From: Filosporella fistucella
Taxonomy: Eukaryota; Ascomycota; Leotiomycetes; Helotiales
Length of the DNA stretch: 64,000 nucleotides
Direction: 5' to 3'
Assembly (NCBI GenBank): GCA_030077755.1
Contig: JAQJZZ010000001.1
Coordinates: 1,488,001 to 1,552,000 of the forward strand
Positions 11,223-23,423 of the stretch are shown piece by piece. Numbering within the stretch: the first letter of the stretch is position 1; each line of letters begins with the position of its first letter. Under the pieces are notes generated by a model. That model did not search any database. It was not told where the DNA came from and was given only the letters and a program-made list of their open reading frames with translations. Position numbers and translations under genes: made by a program.

Positions 11223-13279
11223 TGTAACGAGAGATGAAACCGATACTGACGATGAAAACAAAAAGAGCGAAATCGTCAACTCAGAGATTACCCACAATCA
11301 TGCATCGCACGAACCAGCCGCACGAGTCTTCGGTTCGTTGGATGATCAGCTTGATCAGCTTGATTTGAAATCGATGGGCACGAAAGTATTGATAAGAAAA
11401 AATGACGATTGAATGTCAGCAGGACTGGAAGGGAATCAAACTGACCCATGTTTGGCCCCCAACTTTGAGGGCAACAGGCCAACCACAACTCCAACGCTGG
11501 AAGGGTACTGCCGCAGTTGGGTCACCGAGCAGGTATATTCTGCGCTTATGGTGATACAAGTTGGAGTCATGATGCTCTTCATTGGATAATTATATGGATT
11601 CAGGGTTAGTGAAACTCTCCTGTGCATCTCGGTTCATGAGCGCTTACGGACAAGAGATAACTGTTTCAGCCCTATCGTGGATGGATTATTTTTGGAACAG
11701 TTATCATCTCTTGAATAATGCGAGTTGGGAATGAAATTAGGTGGCGGATGGTTTTGCTCTATACTTTTAGTGATCGGCATATATGTTTCGGAGCGAGTGA
11801 CGAGACTAGATTTTTTCCATGTGAGCCAGTTATCACGTGCGGGCAGTCATCTCGGATGAAATCATTCTCATTTTGGCAAGAAGATTGATTAGATCTAGAA
11901 CAGATGGTACGAGCTGGTTATGTTCAATAACTGAGTGCCAGACAATGTCTCATTTTCAAAATACAATATCGAGATCAGCTGCCATAGCCAGGTCAACCGA
12001 ATCGAGTCCAGACGCCAACCTCAGACGGCTCTTAGCACAACATAAAATTTAACGCGCAAAGTGTACCAACGTCTCCAATACCATTGATACAGTGGCATTG
12101 AAGGTGTCAGACAATGAGCTCACAATCTTCTAGCCATCTGAACTTCTTTTGCACAATTGCCCTGGAAGGTTTTTACTCTGGGCGCCCTCGCACTCTGACA
12201 AGCGACTTTGGATGATGCTTTACGAACAGCACGCGGAAACAGACCAAACAAATACACAGTCTGCAATGGACAGTAAATATTTTCGTTTGATTAAACCGAA
12301 TTGCTATATCATTCCGGTAGAGCAAAAGGTAGGTCAAGTACCAAAGTCATGTGTAACACACGTGACCTGATATCGTATCTGAACGGATTCTCAAAAAGTT
12401 TGGCAAGTCTGCCAACATCCTCAAGTTGATAGGGTATATTTGAAGCCGCCTCTTGGTTGTCATTTGGGAGTTCTGTTAAAGATGCAGGCCAAGTCGGGCC
12501 TTCATGTTCGTTACTTCCTTGTGTATTATCCTTATTAGACCTGGGCTGACCAATATTACTATGGAGGCAGATTACTCGATCTCGGTTCGAGGATTCCCGT
12601 ACTAGGAAGATGAGGCCGTAAGTTCCAGAGCGGGATCAGTCAGCTGTTAAGTACCTTTGATCATCCAAAATGACACGTGCTCGGCCAGATAGTACTTGTT
12701 CATCAGCTGAGGTGTTTCATGCAAGGGATTTGCTAACCTTAATTTCTTGAGAAGCGGGATAGACTACAGATGTGCTCCATATCTTATATGCGTGCTCTAG
12801 TGGAGACCAAAAACTAAAATGTACTCCTCATCAAATCATCGTACGTTTAATTGACTTCGCTAAAGTTTCCGTATAGCCTATTTCACTCTCTCCGCATCTT
12901 GGCTTGCCTTTCGCATGAGAATAGATTTCAAGTCGGTACCTGTCTATATTCGCTCCGAGGCCCTCCGTGTTTTCCAAATCTGGATAATATATTCTTCCGT
13001 CGCCGAGGAGCTTATTCGACGCCATTTAAGCTTCCCCAGTTTCCCCACCACTCTTAGTTCACCGGTTATATAGCTTGTCTACTCCACAATTTCATTACCA
13101 CGATCATTTGAACGGCTTGCGGCCCGCCAGATAGAATAGTTCAATTGGTATTCAGGGACGGCGGGATGGCAAATTACCCTGGTTTAAGGTATATGTACCT
13201 GAGAATTTTTCTTTTGAAAATTTCTGAGTAGCTTTCTGTTTCATTCTGCTCATCAATCACTCCTTGATTGATTTTCAAG
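11223..13279. other. Long divergent intergenic region
   Basis: About 2 kb between two divergently transcribed genes. Open frames at 11436-11627 (minus), 11837-12052 and 12149-12370 (plus) show no domain or conserved composition and are not called. A TATATAG at 13067-13073 is a plausible core promoter for the GH7 gene, about 207 bp before its ATG. Confidence 0.5.
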
Positions 13280-14585
13280 ATGGCTCCTACCTCTTCCCTC
13301 CTCACCTTTTTCCTTCTTGGTCTGGCTGCTGCCCAAACTCCAGGAAAATCCCCAGAGAAGCATCCCAAGCTTCAGACATGGAAGTGCTCTCTCAAAGGTG
13401 GCTGTGAGAAACGCGATACATACATCGTTTTGGATCAATCTGCTCATCCTGTCCATCAATTGAACAACACCAATTTGAACTGTGGTGACTGGGGAAACAA
13501 GCCAAATGCCACTGTCTGCCCCGATGAGGCTACATGTGCCAAGAATTGTATCGTCGAAGGCATCAGCGACTACAAGAAATATGGCGTCAATACACACGGT
13601 AGCACTCTCGAGCTACACCAATTGAACCCAGACGGATCTGTTCCAAGTCCCAGGGTGTACTTGCTTGAGGAAAACGAGGACAAATATGAGATGCTCAAGC
13701 TGACTGGAAACGAGTTTTCATTCGATGTTGACTCCTCGAAACTTCCTTGCGGAATGAACGGTGCTTTGTATCTGTCCGAGATGGAGAAAGATGGTGGAAA
13801 GAGCAAGCTCAACCCAGGTGGAGCTGCTTATGGATCTGGATATTGTGATGCTCAATGCTTCACTTTCCCATTCATCAATGGTGTGGTATGTACCCCTCTT
13901 CTCCTCGTGAATCTATCACCGTCTAACAATTTGGTAGGGTAACATTGAAGGCAAGGGAGCTTGCTGTAATGAGATGGACATCTGGGAAGCCAACAAGATG
14001 GCCACTTCCATTGCACCACACACTTGCAACAAGACCAGCCTCTACAAATGTACAGGCCCTGAGTGCGAGTTCGACGGTGTATGTGACAAGTGGGGATGCA
14101 GTTACAACCCTTACGGACTCGGCAACAAAGGCTACTATGGCCCAGGATTGACCGTTGACACCAACCGCCCATTCACTGTTGTGACCCAATTCCCCGCCGT
14201 TAAAGGCAAACTTGTTGGAATCAACAGACTTTACGTTCAGGATGGGAAGGTCATCCAAAACTCCATTGTCAATATCACTGGTACACCAGCTGTCAACAAC
14301 ATCACCGATACATTCTGTTCTGGACGGGGAGGCCACTTCATGGATCTCGGAGGTGTTGGCGGTATGGGCGAGGCTCTTTCCAGAGGCATGGTACTCATCT
14401 TCAGCGTCTGGTGGGACAACGGTGGAAACATGAACTGGCTCGACAGTGGTGATTCAGGACCATGTAACGCAACCGAAGGTGCACCAAGTTTTATCACCAC
14501 TGTTGAGAAGGATCCTGCTGTTACTTTCAGCCAGATCAAGTGGGGAGAAATCGGTAGTACATACAAAGCTAAGGGAAAGGCTTAG
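13280..14585 (+). CDS. Secreted GH7 cellulase (endoglucanase-like)
   Basis: Two exons (13280-13885 and 13938-14585), with a 52-nt GTATGT...TAG intron, encode 417 aa. The protein belongs to glycoside hydrolase family 7, retaining enzymes that cut beta-1,4-glucan in cellulose outside the cell. A signal peptide spans about residues 1-18 (LLTFFLLGLAAAQ). The catalytic signature CCNEMDIWEAN sits at residues 211-221, with Glu214 as expected nucleophile, Asp216 as helper and Glu219 as acid/base. The CCNEMDIWEAN form and the short length favour endoglucanase over cellobiohydrolase. There is no linker or C-terminal CBM1. The upstream TTG-initiated extension of four codons is not used. The stop lies 15 bp from that of the opposing HET gene. 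Confidence 0.93.
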
Positions 14586-14600
14586 ATATATATATGTAGA

Positions 14601-16592
14601 TTATGCAAGGACTATCTTTCGCAACCCCATGTTACATTCTTTGAATAACGTGTATGCATCAACGCTATCTTGTCCTCCGATGTGGCTTTCCAAAAAGACA
14701 TCCCCAAGGAGTTTGTACTCTCCATGCCCAATTGGCCGAAGAACCATCGGTACGGAACATCCCAGAATAAGACATATTACGTCCCCTGGCTCAGTGATAT
14801 CTGGCGACAAAGCAATATATTTCCCTGCCTCGATGATAGTTCTGCTAACGAGATACTCTTCCAGCTCGTTCTGAAAATCTGCAAACTTGCTCCAATCCGA
14901 TTCATCGGGTATCGATTGTGTTTCAGGTAAACTCGTCTTGATATACCACCATCGATCCTTGGATTCTGTGTACTTTTTGATTGATAACATTTTAAGAAAC
15001 ATGTTCATCAGTTCCCGGCCGGTGCTCCTGTCGTTGAGGAATTCTTGTATACCCCAGCGCCTCGTGGCTGGTATAAACAAATCTCTCAGAACTGTGGTAT
15101 CCATCGTCCAGTGGCATTGATCATGCGCAATTACTTCAAAATTCCCATTCTCATCAACTTCGTTACCTGTCTTGTCGGTACCAGGTAACAGCGAAACTTC
15201 CAACTGAACTGCTTGCACAACATCCAGAATAACTCCCTTGACCGTCAACTTCTTCCCATCTCTCGAAAATTGCTTGTAAGAAACCCACTGATCATCTGTA
15301 TTAATCGTCCCACAAAGTTCCACACACCTCCTCGTTTGCTGCCAATCCGGGACCCAAGAAGGCATTCCCTCCACCCAAAGTGCATGATGCGAAAAGCAAA
15401 GTAAATCCAATGACGAGGATCCCTCTATCAATTTCTTCGCTACAGCCGTGTAGCATTCCTCCACACTCTGCGCATAATCAATCTTGATCCCATTTCTGAA
15501 CGCCGAGCCAGATAGTCCTAAGATAGAATACACCTTATCATGCGGAAACTTGCACAACCGATCTCGATTCCCGTATAACCATTCCGAAGCATCAATCGCA
15601 TCTCTCTCTTCCGGCTCACAGCCCGCCATTCTATTCCTCGCGCGCACAAGCTCCATAGCAGCCTCCACATCCACATTATCAGCTATGAAATTTGAGTTGC
15701 GGAGCGCAGATCTTGGGAGCCGATCTACCTGTGGATATGTAGCTCGAGTGACAATAATAGCTTGTCCGAGCTCATTCCAGGGAAAAGACGTAGAACCACA
15801 TTGGAAAAATACACTTTGTGCTAGCAAGACTTCTTGAACGATCCAGGCACGCCGCCACCAGGGTCGACTTAATAATCTATGTAAAGCGCTCCATTGAGGA
15901 CGATACGTAACAGACACAAGCGGTGCAAAAGAAGAATCGGTTCTTATCACCGCCCCTGCATCCTGGATCTTACCTCCATTATTTCTCAATAATGGCGTAG
16001 CTATATACCTTGCGAATGTAAACGCTACCTCGCTATCGAAACTCTCTTCTCCGAGCCAGATGATGACGCTCGAGGCATCGGCGTAGATATGTTGCATTTG
16101 TCTGATTTGACTCGGTTTCTCGTGCTCGTTCGATTGATCGATACAGATTGCGTCGATCCAGAGACGGCGTTCGCGATCGCTGTAGCGGAGACGCTGGAGA
16201 GATTGGGAGAGGGTGGGTGTGATTGAGAAGGCGTGGCCGTCGAGAAGGATTGGGAGGGTGGTTTCGTCGCTGCCCCAGGCGTAGGAGAGTGCTTCGTAGT
16301 GGAGAGGAAGTGAGAGATCAGAGTCTGGTGTTGTATCCAATGACTTTGGCTTTGAGGACCGTTTAAAGACCCGTTTTACGAAATATTTGACCCCCTTTCT
16401 GGTTCTGGACGGAGCTTGCGATGATGGAGCTGAGGAGGGGGGACTCGATATCGTGCTCCTCTGTCGTGAGACATTGATCAATTTACATTCAATCTCATCC
16501 TCTTCTATACCAGGAAGCAAAGTAAGCAGGCGGAAAGCTTGAGGGTCGTTGGGGTCGAGGGGCTCATATTTGTAGGTCGTTGATGAACTCAT
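14601..16592 (-). CDS. HET-domain (heterokaryon incompatibility) protein
   Basis: An intron-less frame of 663 aa. The HET domain occupies about residues 90-260, with its three diagnostic blocks: YEALSYAWGS, then RRLWIDAICIDQSNEHEK, then a RAWIVQEVLLAQ block. HET domains are TIR-like and trigger cell death when incompatible fungal individuals fuse; most HET genes in a genome have unassigned partners. The region after residue 300 has no recognised repeat or NACHT domain. A Ser-rich, basic segment lies at about 45-80, before the HET domain. The gene is tail-to-tail with the GH7 gene, so the two 3' UTRs must overlap. Confidence 0.93.
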   Translation of the reverse strand: MSSSTTYKYEPLDPNDPQAFRLLTLLPGIEEDEIECKLINVSRQRSTISSPPSSAPSSQAPSRTRKGVKYFVKRVFKRSSKPKSLDTTPDSDLSLPLHYEALSYAWGSDETTLPILLDGHAFSITPTLSQSLQRLRYSDRERRLWIDAICIDQSNEHEKPSQIRQMQHIYADASSVIIWLGEESFDSEVAFTFARYIATPLLRNNGGKIQDAGAVIRTDSSFAPLVSVTYRPQWSALHRLLSRPWWRRAWIVQEVLLAQSVFFQCGSTSFPWNELGQAIIVTRATYPQVDRLPRSALRNSNFIADNVDVEAAMELVRARNRMAGCEPEERDAIDASEWLYGNRDRLCKFPHDKVYSILGLSGSAFRNGIKIDYAQSVEECYTAVAKKLIEGSSSLDLLCFSHHALWVEGMPSWVPDWQQTRRCVELCGTINTDDQWVSYKQFSRDGKKLTVKGVILDVVQAVQLEVSLLPGTDKTGNEVDENGNFEVIAHDQCHWTMDTTVLRDLFIPATRRWGIQEFLNDRSTGRELMNMFLKMLSIKKYTESKDRWWYIKTSLPETQSIPDESDWSKFADFQNELEEYLVSRTIIEAGKYIALSPDITEPGDVICLILGCSVPMVLRPIGHGEYKLLGDVFLESHIGGQDSVDAYTLFKECNMGLRKIVLA

Positions 16593-17152
16593 GTTGGGAA
16601 CGGTTTGTGAAAGAATAGATTAGTCCATCGACGGCAACACACTGCACCAGATAAAAAGACGCAAAAATGATGATATCTCGACGAATTCGATCCAGAAATA
16701 AGAACTGAGACATGTTGCCAAGTGAGCGCTGAAGTCTGCAAATATTGCGTGGGGCTGAGCATGCAGCCCCAGAGGTGCTGGAGCTGTGGCTGAGTGCATG
16801 CATGAGCGGCTGAACTGCAGCACGATGATGATAGTTTTTATGGTGTCCATATATGGTTCCGAAATCAATCGTTACCTGATAACATTCCATTTGATCACAA
16901 CAATCGAGCGAAAGTGAATTTCATAGGGTTGGTAGAATATCTAACATTGGTTGGCGACCTTGCGCACTATCACTTCAAATATTGACCTAGCGCTTCAATA
17001 CTGAGAAAGCAATCGTATGGACCGACGAAACCCTTTCTTATAGGAGACAAACATAAATCCGATCTAAAGACATAGACGACATTAACCTCATGATGCCTTA
17101 CCCCAACTCCCTTCATATGCCCCAAACACCAATAAACACCCCAAATGCCCAC
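16593..17152. other. Intergenic: HET promoter and 3' flank of the dehydrogenase-kinase gene
   Basis: No gene is seen. In particular no class II aldolase module, which some fusion relatives of the neighbouring enzyme carry, lies between 16593 and 17152 in any frame. Confidence 0.5.
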
Positions 17153-20100
17153 TCAACCCTCCAAAGCCCACCTCTCAACAACCTCCGCCAAAGTCTCATC
17201 ACCCCCCACATTCCCAGGGAAAACAATATACGGCACCCCCCTATGTCTACTCGTTTCCTCACTACATCTCCAAATCGGTACTCCAGGCGCAGCCTGCCCC
17301 AAAATCATCGCCCTCTTCATCTCTAACCCCTTTGTCGCTGCATCAGAAGACGTAATTCCTCCTTTCGCAATCACGTATCTAGGTCTGATTTCAATCCCGC
17401 GTAGCACTTTAACAAGAGCCGACGCGACAGAAGAGCCGATTAGAAGACTGGATATGCCATCTGCGCCCGTAATAAGAAGTCGAGACGTCATGATCAGGAC
17501 ATCTGTTCCTGATTTGATTTTCTGGGTAGCTTGTTCTATAGTTGATTTTATAACTCCATCTGCTTGTGATTTTTCGCCAATGAGACCTTGAACATCGAGT
17601 TCGATGACGAATAATTTGTCGCCTCTTCTTTCGCGCAGAGATTTCAATTGAGCTGTTGTTTTAGGCACGTAGGAACCGGCTATAATGAGACCGCCGGCGC
17701 TGCTGGAGGAATATTCCATGTCGAGATCGTGGGCGGACATGGGGGCTTTACCTTGGATGCCAAGACGAGAGGAGACAAAAGCGGCGCCTGTGCGGTAGAG
17801 ATATTTCTTGCCTTTTTGTTCGGCGGCGATGACGCCGGCGGAGAAGACATACATGTCTTGTTCTGCGGCTGCGTTGACTACTACTACTGAGCCTTTAGGC
17901 GCTTGCAGTAATCTCTCTGTTACTTTCTCTGGACCACCTAGTCTGATATCTTCAAGGGTGATGGAGAAGAGATCTTTGTCAGAGAATCTGGAACCAGCTT
18001 TTTCGAGAACGTAGTCCCGCAGGTTGGAAGATTTGTAGCCGAATGTTGCGTCTGCTGCGAATGGTGTTTGGGATGCTGGGACCATTGTTCCCTTTTCGGC
18101 CACGTAATGTACATCGTTGATGGTATATCGACCGCCTTGGTAGAAGAAAGGTGCGAGGATCCAAGCATCGAATTTCCCAATACTTTCCTCTACTGCTTCT
18201 GGTTCCTCCGGGAAATGGCCGCGAAGGGTGGAATCACCTCGAAGAACAATCTGGAATGTTTTCCCTGTCGCCTTTGCGGCTACAGAGATATTTTGACAGA
18301 TGGTAGAAATGAGTACTTTGGCCTCTGGGCCTGGTAGAGCGCGGGAATTAGTGAGTATAAAGAAACCGCCTACTGCGGTGGAGAGCTCCTTGCAGAGAGT
18401 CTCGTAGTCCCAAACCGTGAGAACGGCAATGTCGTGGCAAGTTTGAGTTCCGGTTGGGTCGTCGTCGAGGGCGATGATGAGGGGTGTTTTTGGGGAAGAA
18501 ACCTGCGACTGAATGGCGGAGAGAAAGTCTCCTTTATATACAGGGGGGAGAGCTGAGATGGTGGACTCAACGGGCAGAGTGGGATATTGTCTTGGGGTAA
18601 AGGGGGCAGGTTTGGCACTTTCCGCAACAGAAACACCTGTCATCAACTCCCACACACGAACAACACCTCCATCGGCATCTTTCGACCAACCGTGGGAAGA
18701 GCCCATTAGGTATAATTGATGAGCTGCTGCACTTAGAGGAGCGGCATATGAAAGCCTCTTTGCTTCATCAAGAACAATTCCCTACTCCACGTTAATATTC
18801 ATCCCGAGATTGATCGCAAGCGCTTCACTTACCAGGTCCTTGACGAAGATAGCAAGTTGACTATGAGGGGTCCAATCTCCATTCAACATGGCAGGAACCC
18901 GATTTTCGAACATCCAACTTCCACCGGCAGCGTTCTTGATGATTTCATACAGACTTCTCGTATCAAGTCCTAGCTTAGCTCCGAAAGCCATTGCTTCGGC
19001 AGCAGCAACAATGTGGACGCCTGCAAGGAGCTGATTAATGAGTTTCACAGAGGAGGCGGCGCCGGCTCCACCCTCGATGGAGTAGAGATTTGTCGCTGGT
19101 CCACTCATGGCTGTGAGAATTGGGCGGGCTTTGGAAAGCGCGAGTTCGTCTCCTGATGAGATGATCTAATGTGGTCAGCTAGTTATATATATAGATCGTA
19201 ATGAAGCTTACCGTGAGTTGGCCTTTCGCGGCTCTGGCGACACCACCAGAGACCGGTGCATCAATCAATTCCAGCCCCTTACCCATACCAGCTAATCGCT
19301 GTCCGAGAGCCTTAGCAAACGAGGGCGGTACGGTGGAGTTCAAAATGACGATTGAAGATGGAGGTAGCGTCTCAGCAGCCTTTCCACTTCCGAACAGCAC
19401 ATCTTCAGCTTGGGCAGCATTTTGAACCATCAGAATCAAGATCTCAGCCGATTCAGCGGCCTCAGCTGGAGAGCTAGCACCTGTGGCTTTGCCTCCGACC
19501 TCAAGAAATTTTTTGGTTGATGGAGCGTAGACATCATATCCACAAACGTGGTATCCCGCTTTGACCAACGATAAGGCCATTCCGACACCCATTGCGCCGA
19601 GACCAACGAATCCGATTTTAGAAATCTCAAGTGGAGTTACTGAGGGAGTAAGTGTTGAGACAACTGGCTTTGCTTGGTCGTGAACTAAAGTAGGCGTTGC
19701 TGGTAAAAAGGTTCTTACAAGCCCGGAATCATCCTGTCGTCCGAATCCTTGGGAGGTTGCTGAAAGGTAAAGTTGTTCTGCTACCGATGACAATGGCAGT
19801 GGGAATCCATGTAAGCGTCCAGAAGATGTGACAATACCCTGATATTATTAGCAGAACCCCTTCACATTTAAATATTTGGCATACCATATCTTTGACAAAA
19901 ATATCAAGAGCAGAGTAAGGAGTAAGATCATTATCAAGCATATGTGGTACCCGATTCTCGAACATCCAACTGTTACCTGCAGCCGTCAAAATGATCTCAT
20001 AGACTTGTCGCGTGTTAAGGCCAGCTTTCGCAGCCAAGCCCATCGCTTCTGATGCTGCTGCAATGTGAATACCTGCCAAGAGCTGATTCACCATCTTGAC

Positions 20101-20677
20101 GTTGCTGGCAGCTCCAATGCCACCTGGGATGATGTAAAGCTTCTCGGACAGATCTGACAGGACACCATTTCCTTGAGTTAATGCTTTTTCAGTTCCTGAG
20201 GCCAGGATTGTGAGGTTTCCTTGAGCAGCGCGGATTGTCCCGCCTGATACAGGACTGTCTATCAGTTGAACATCTGTTCTTCCAATCTTTTCTAATGTTG
20301 TTTGGACGGATTTTAGATATGCAGCTGGTACTGTCGAGCATAAAATGAGTGTTGAGTTTGTGGGAAGTGCTGCTTTTGTCAGATATGAAATTTCAACGGA
20401 TGACTATCTTACCTTGAACAGCACCATTTTCTGGATCGAAAAGTACGGATTCTGCTTGATTCGAATTTGCAACCATGCAAATGAACACTGTGGATTCCTT
20501 TGCCGCCTCTCGTGGCGATGTCGCTGTTTTGCCTCCTGCAGTCTGGAATTTCTCCAACGATGGTGGATATACATCAAACCCGGTCACGTGGTGCCCGAGT
20601 CCAACGAGATGTGAAGCCATTCCGAAGCCCATTGCACCCAGGCCTGCAAAGGCTACATTAAGTCTTTCTGAAGCCAT
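17153..20677 (-). CDS. Trimodular enzyme: two HIBADH-like dehydrogenase domains plus four-carbon acid sugar kinase
   Basis: Five exons (20413-20677, 19885-20372, 19212-19838, 18833-19165, 17153-18781) join in phase to 1113 aa. Residues 1 to about 290 and 326 to about 600 are tandem 3-hydroxyisobutyrate dehydrogenase-type domains. Each has a Rossmann GLGAMG, a substrate-binding PVSGG and a catalytic-lysine block (NVKMVNQLLAG, SVKLINQLLAG). Residues about 674-1113 form a DUF1537-type sugar-acid kinase with ALDDDPTGTQTCHD, LRGDSTLRGHFP, KGGITSSD and FPGNVGGDE. Bacterial LtnD and OtnK/DtnK, separate proteins, oxidise and then phosphorylate threonate or erythronate; a fused version suggests channelling of that route. 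A C-terminal aldolase domain found in some eukaryotic relatives is absent. The divergent regulator and nearby transporter support a catabolic role. Substrate is inferred. Confidence 0.9.
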
Positions 20678-21343
20678 ATTGAAGTCTGTAATCTAATCTA
20701 TAAAACAAGGGTATCGTGCGAATGAAATAAGAGATGTCGCTCTGGCTTAAGCAACGGATTGAGATATGAGATACGAGATACAAATAAATGTGATGAATTT
20801 CCACTTCTAAGACAAAGAATTACTTGCAACGACTTATATCTAGAAACAAACCTTTAAACATTGAGCTCTTTCACTCCACTTCGGAAGTAGCATTGCGAGG
20901 GTGGGGATTCGGTCTTCTCACCGGGAGGCGGGGGCTCGGAAATACTAGCGGGGAGAAGATGAAAGTTGCGAAAAATGGCGGTCATCCTTCCGCGAAAACA
21001 AACATCTCCTCTTTCCTACCATCAACAATCCAACCCAGCGATCTGGAACGCCATCATCTTAACAGCTCAAGGTGTTGTGTCCGCTCCGTTTATGAAGTTT
21101 CTTTTCTTGATATCTAAATATACGGTCATCTTGCCGACTTTGAAAGAATCCCGCTGCCAGACTTCGACGAGTCGCGTGTCAAGACATACAATCGCCTCCA
21201 CTTTTGGCGACTTCCACTGCTTCGATTCGATGGGCGTTACAAGTCCACTTGGACCTTGTCTTTGAGGTGTGCTTCTGCAGCCAGCAACGCTTTGTTTGCG
21301 TGACTTCGTGGTGTTGTCGTGATAATCTGGGGATTGCGGGGAA
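20678..21343. promoter_or_regulatory. Bidirectional promoter with clustered CGG triplets
   Basis: This 666-bp region separates the divergent dehydrogenase-kinase and Zn2Cys6 regulator genes. It holds CGG/CCG triplets at 20909-20911, 20920-20922, 20928-20930 and 20936-20938, so CCG and CGG lie 5 or 13 bp apart, the geometry used by Zn2Cys6 factors. Assignment to the adjacent regulator is inference. Confidence 0.4.
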
Positions 21344-23423
21344 ATGGAAATGAAGAACTCGAATCTGAAACGTGACAGGAGTGAGAGTCACGTGAGTGCA
21401 GGATCTCCACCAGCAAAGATACCAAAGATCTCGAGGAAGATATCAAGCTGTACGGAATGTCAAGCTCGGAAGATCAAGTGTGATGTGTCACCTCCTGAGA
21501 AGCAGGTGTGTACGCGATGTTCGAAGAAAGGGTTGAAATGCGTGGTGAATAAGAGTCTCCAGTCATTGCTGGAGGAGGGTACAGAGTGAGTTTGAAGTGA
21601 CCCCCAAAAATGAACCAGGTGTCTAATTTCAATAGATGGAAAGCAACCATGGAAGAAGACTCACGTCGTCTTCAACGAGCTGTGTCCAAAATCCTGAGTG
21701 TTCTAGAATTGCCACAACTGGAATCCTTCTCTCAACCGACTCGCTCAGCCCAAATTTTGACTCCTGAAGCAGTTGCTGAACGTCTTGATTCTTCCAATGG
21801 CGCCCGACATGCCCGAGCTGCCAGGATGGCAATGACTAGAGAGAACTCTCAAGAGCCGGAATCGAGTAAGATGCACGATGCAATTGTTTCGGCACCAATG
21901 GGAAGTCTTTACGAAGTTACCAAACTCCGGAATCTCAGAAGCAATCCCAGTAAACCACCTGGACCTACCATTTTGGAAGATGATTTTATTTCGAGAGGCA
22001 AAGTCTCTGAAGCAGATGCAGAAGATTTATTTCGGATGTTCAGCACGTCACTCAATCATTACCTTTGGGGTGGCATTGCGTTGGTGCACGATAGCCTCGA
22101 TTCTATTCGACAATCTTCTTCACTTTTGCTTGCCGCTATTCTCACAGTTTCTGCTCTACACATACCCGGACGGGAACAGATCTTCGATATTTGCTATGCT
22201 GAATTTACAGCATTAGTATGTGATTCCATGTTTGAGAGATACCATAACTTGGACGGGATTCGAGGGCTTTGCATTGGTGCATTTTGGTTGTCGGATGTCA
22301 GCTGTGAGTGGATGTCCCACTTTATCCTTATTTACACTAATAAAAATGTGCAGGGAAACTATCGGGGCATGCTGTGAGAATCGCAACAGAATTGAACCTA
22401 CATCAGAGCTATTCTCGGGTTATGAGGGGGTCCCAAGAGAACTTCGAGGGAGCCAGACTATGGTATTTCCTTTATGTTTGCGATCACCATTTTAGTATCG
22501 CATATGGGCGACCACCAGTTATCCATGAGGACGGCACCATCTCCAACCACGAAAAATTCCTCGAACTCCCAGGCATATCGCAGGCCGATCTTAGGCTGCA
22601 TAGTCAAGTATCCATTTTCATTATCCTAACAAGGGTTTACAATACCTTCGGACCCGACTTGGAAAGAGTCTTGGCGGAGGATGAATTGGCGCATCTCCGA
22701 CATTTCATCATGGCACTTGATAACTGGAGAATAAAGTGGCAACCTCAATTGGCGCCAAATGATTTCGTATCAACTTACCCCTCCAAAGGTGTTGCGCTCC
22801 ACCAAAACTTTGGCAAGCTTCAAGTTAGCTCTCTAGCATTAAGAGGTTTTGAGCAGCTTGCAACACATGTTCTCACACCTGATCGACGGGAGTTGGCGAA
22901 TACTGCTATCAATTCTGCAATGTCCATCCTCCAAATTGTCTTAGAGGAGACTGATGTTCGTAATTCGGTCGTCGGTGTTCCCATCTACCTGCATACCATG
23001 ATCACTTATTCGTCCGTGTTCCTTCTCAAAGTTCAGCAGAAGTGGAAAGGTTTCAACCTCGGGACCGACCCAATTCTGATTCGCAATCTTGTTACTAGAA
23101 TAATCGGTCTCTTGAATGGAGTCAGATCTGGTGATAGACACCTCACATGTCATATCGCTGCAGGACTTAGTAAAATGCTAGATCGTTTCACGGCATGGGA
23201 AGTCGGGGAGCAGGGACAGCCTGCAATTCATGAGCCAGGGCAACCTGGTCTGGACCGACAGAATCATCCCGTGGAAGGATATGAAACGAATTATGCGATG
23301 AATGCTGATTATGGAGGCTTTGGAATTTACGACAACTCGATGCCATTATTCGACGATAATTACTTCCCCATGGGGTTTTTTGATGTTTTGTCGTCAACAC
23401 AATTTGATACAATGCCAAGATAG
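21344..23423 (+). CDS. Zn2Cys6 transcription factor
   Basis: Three exons (21344-21585, 21636-22303, 22354-23423), with GTGAGT donors, give 659 aa. The binuclear zinc cluster spans residues 36-66 (C36-x2-C39-x6-C46-x9-C56-x2-C59-x6-C66), preceded by a basic, nuclear-localisation-like segment. A fungal-specific transcription factor middle region follows, with LLLAAILTVSALHIPG near residue 240 and RLWYFLYVCDHHFSIAYGR near residue 330. The protein ends in an acidic and aromatic tail that could activate transcription. It is transcribed divergently from the dehydrogenase-kinase gene and precedes a transporter on the same strand, the usual layout for a pathway-specific regulator. No effector or target is demonstrated by the sequence. 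Confidence 0.9.

Noticed and set aside
12571..12605. tRNA-like GGTTCGAGGATTCC stretch
   Set aside because: Resembles a T-arm, but no acceptor stem, D-arm or anticodon arm can be placed around it.
13268..13279. Four-codon extension of the GH7 protein
   Set aside because: Starts with TTG; the ATG at 13280 gives a proper signal peptide.
14446..14874. Plus-strand open frame overlapping the GH7 3' end
   Set aside because: Out of frame with GH7 and antisense to the HET gene; no independent support.
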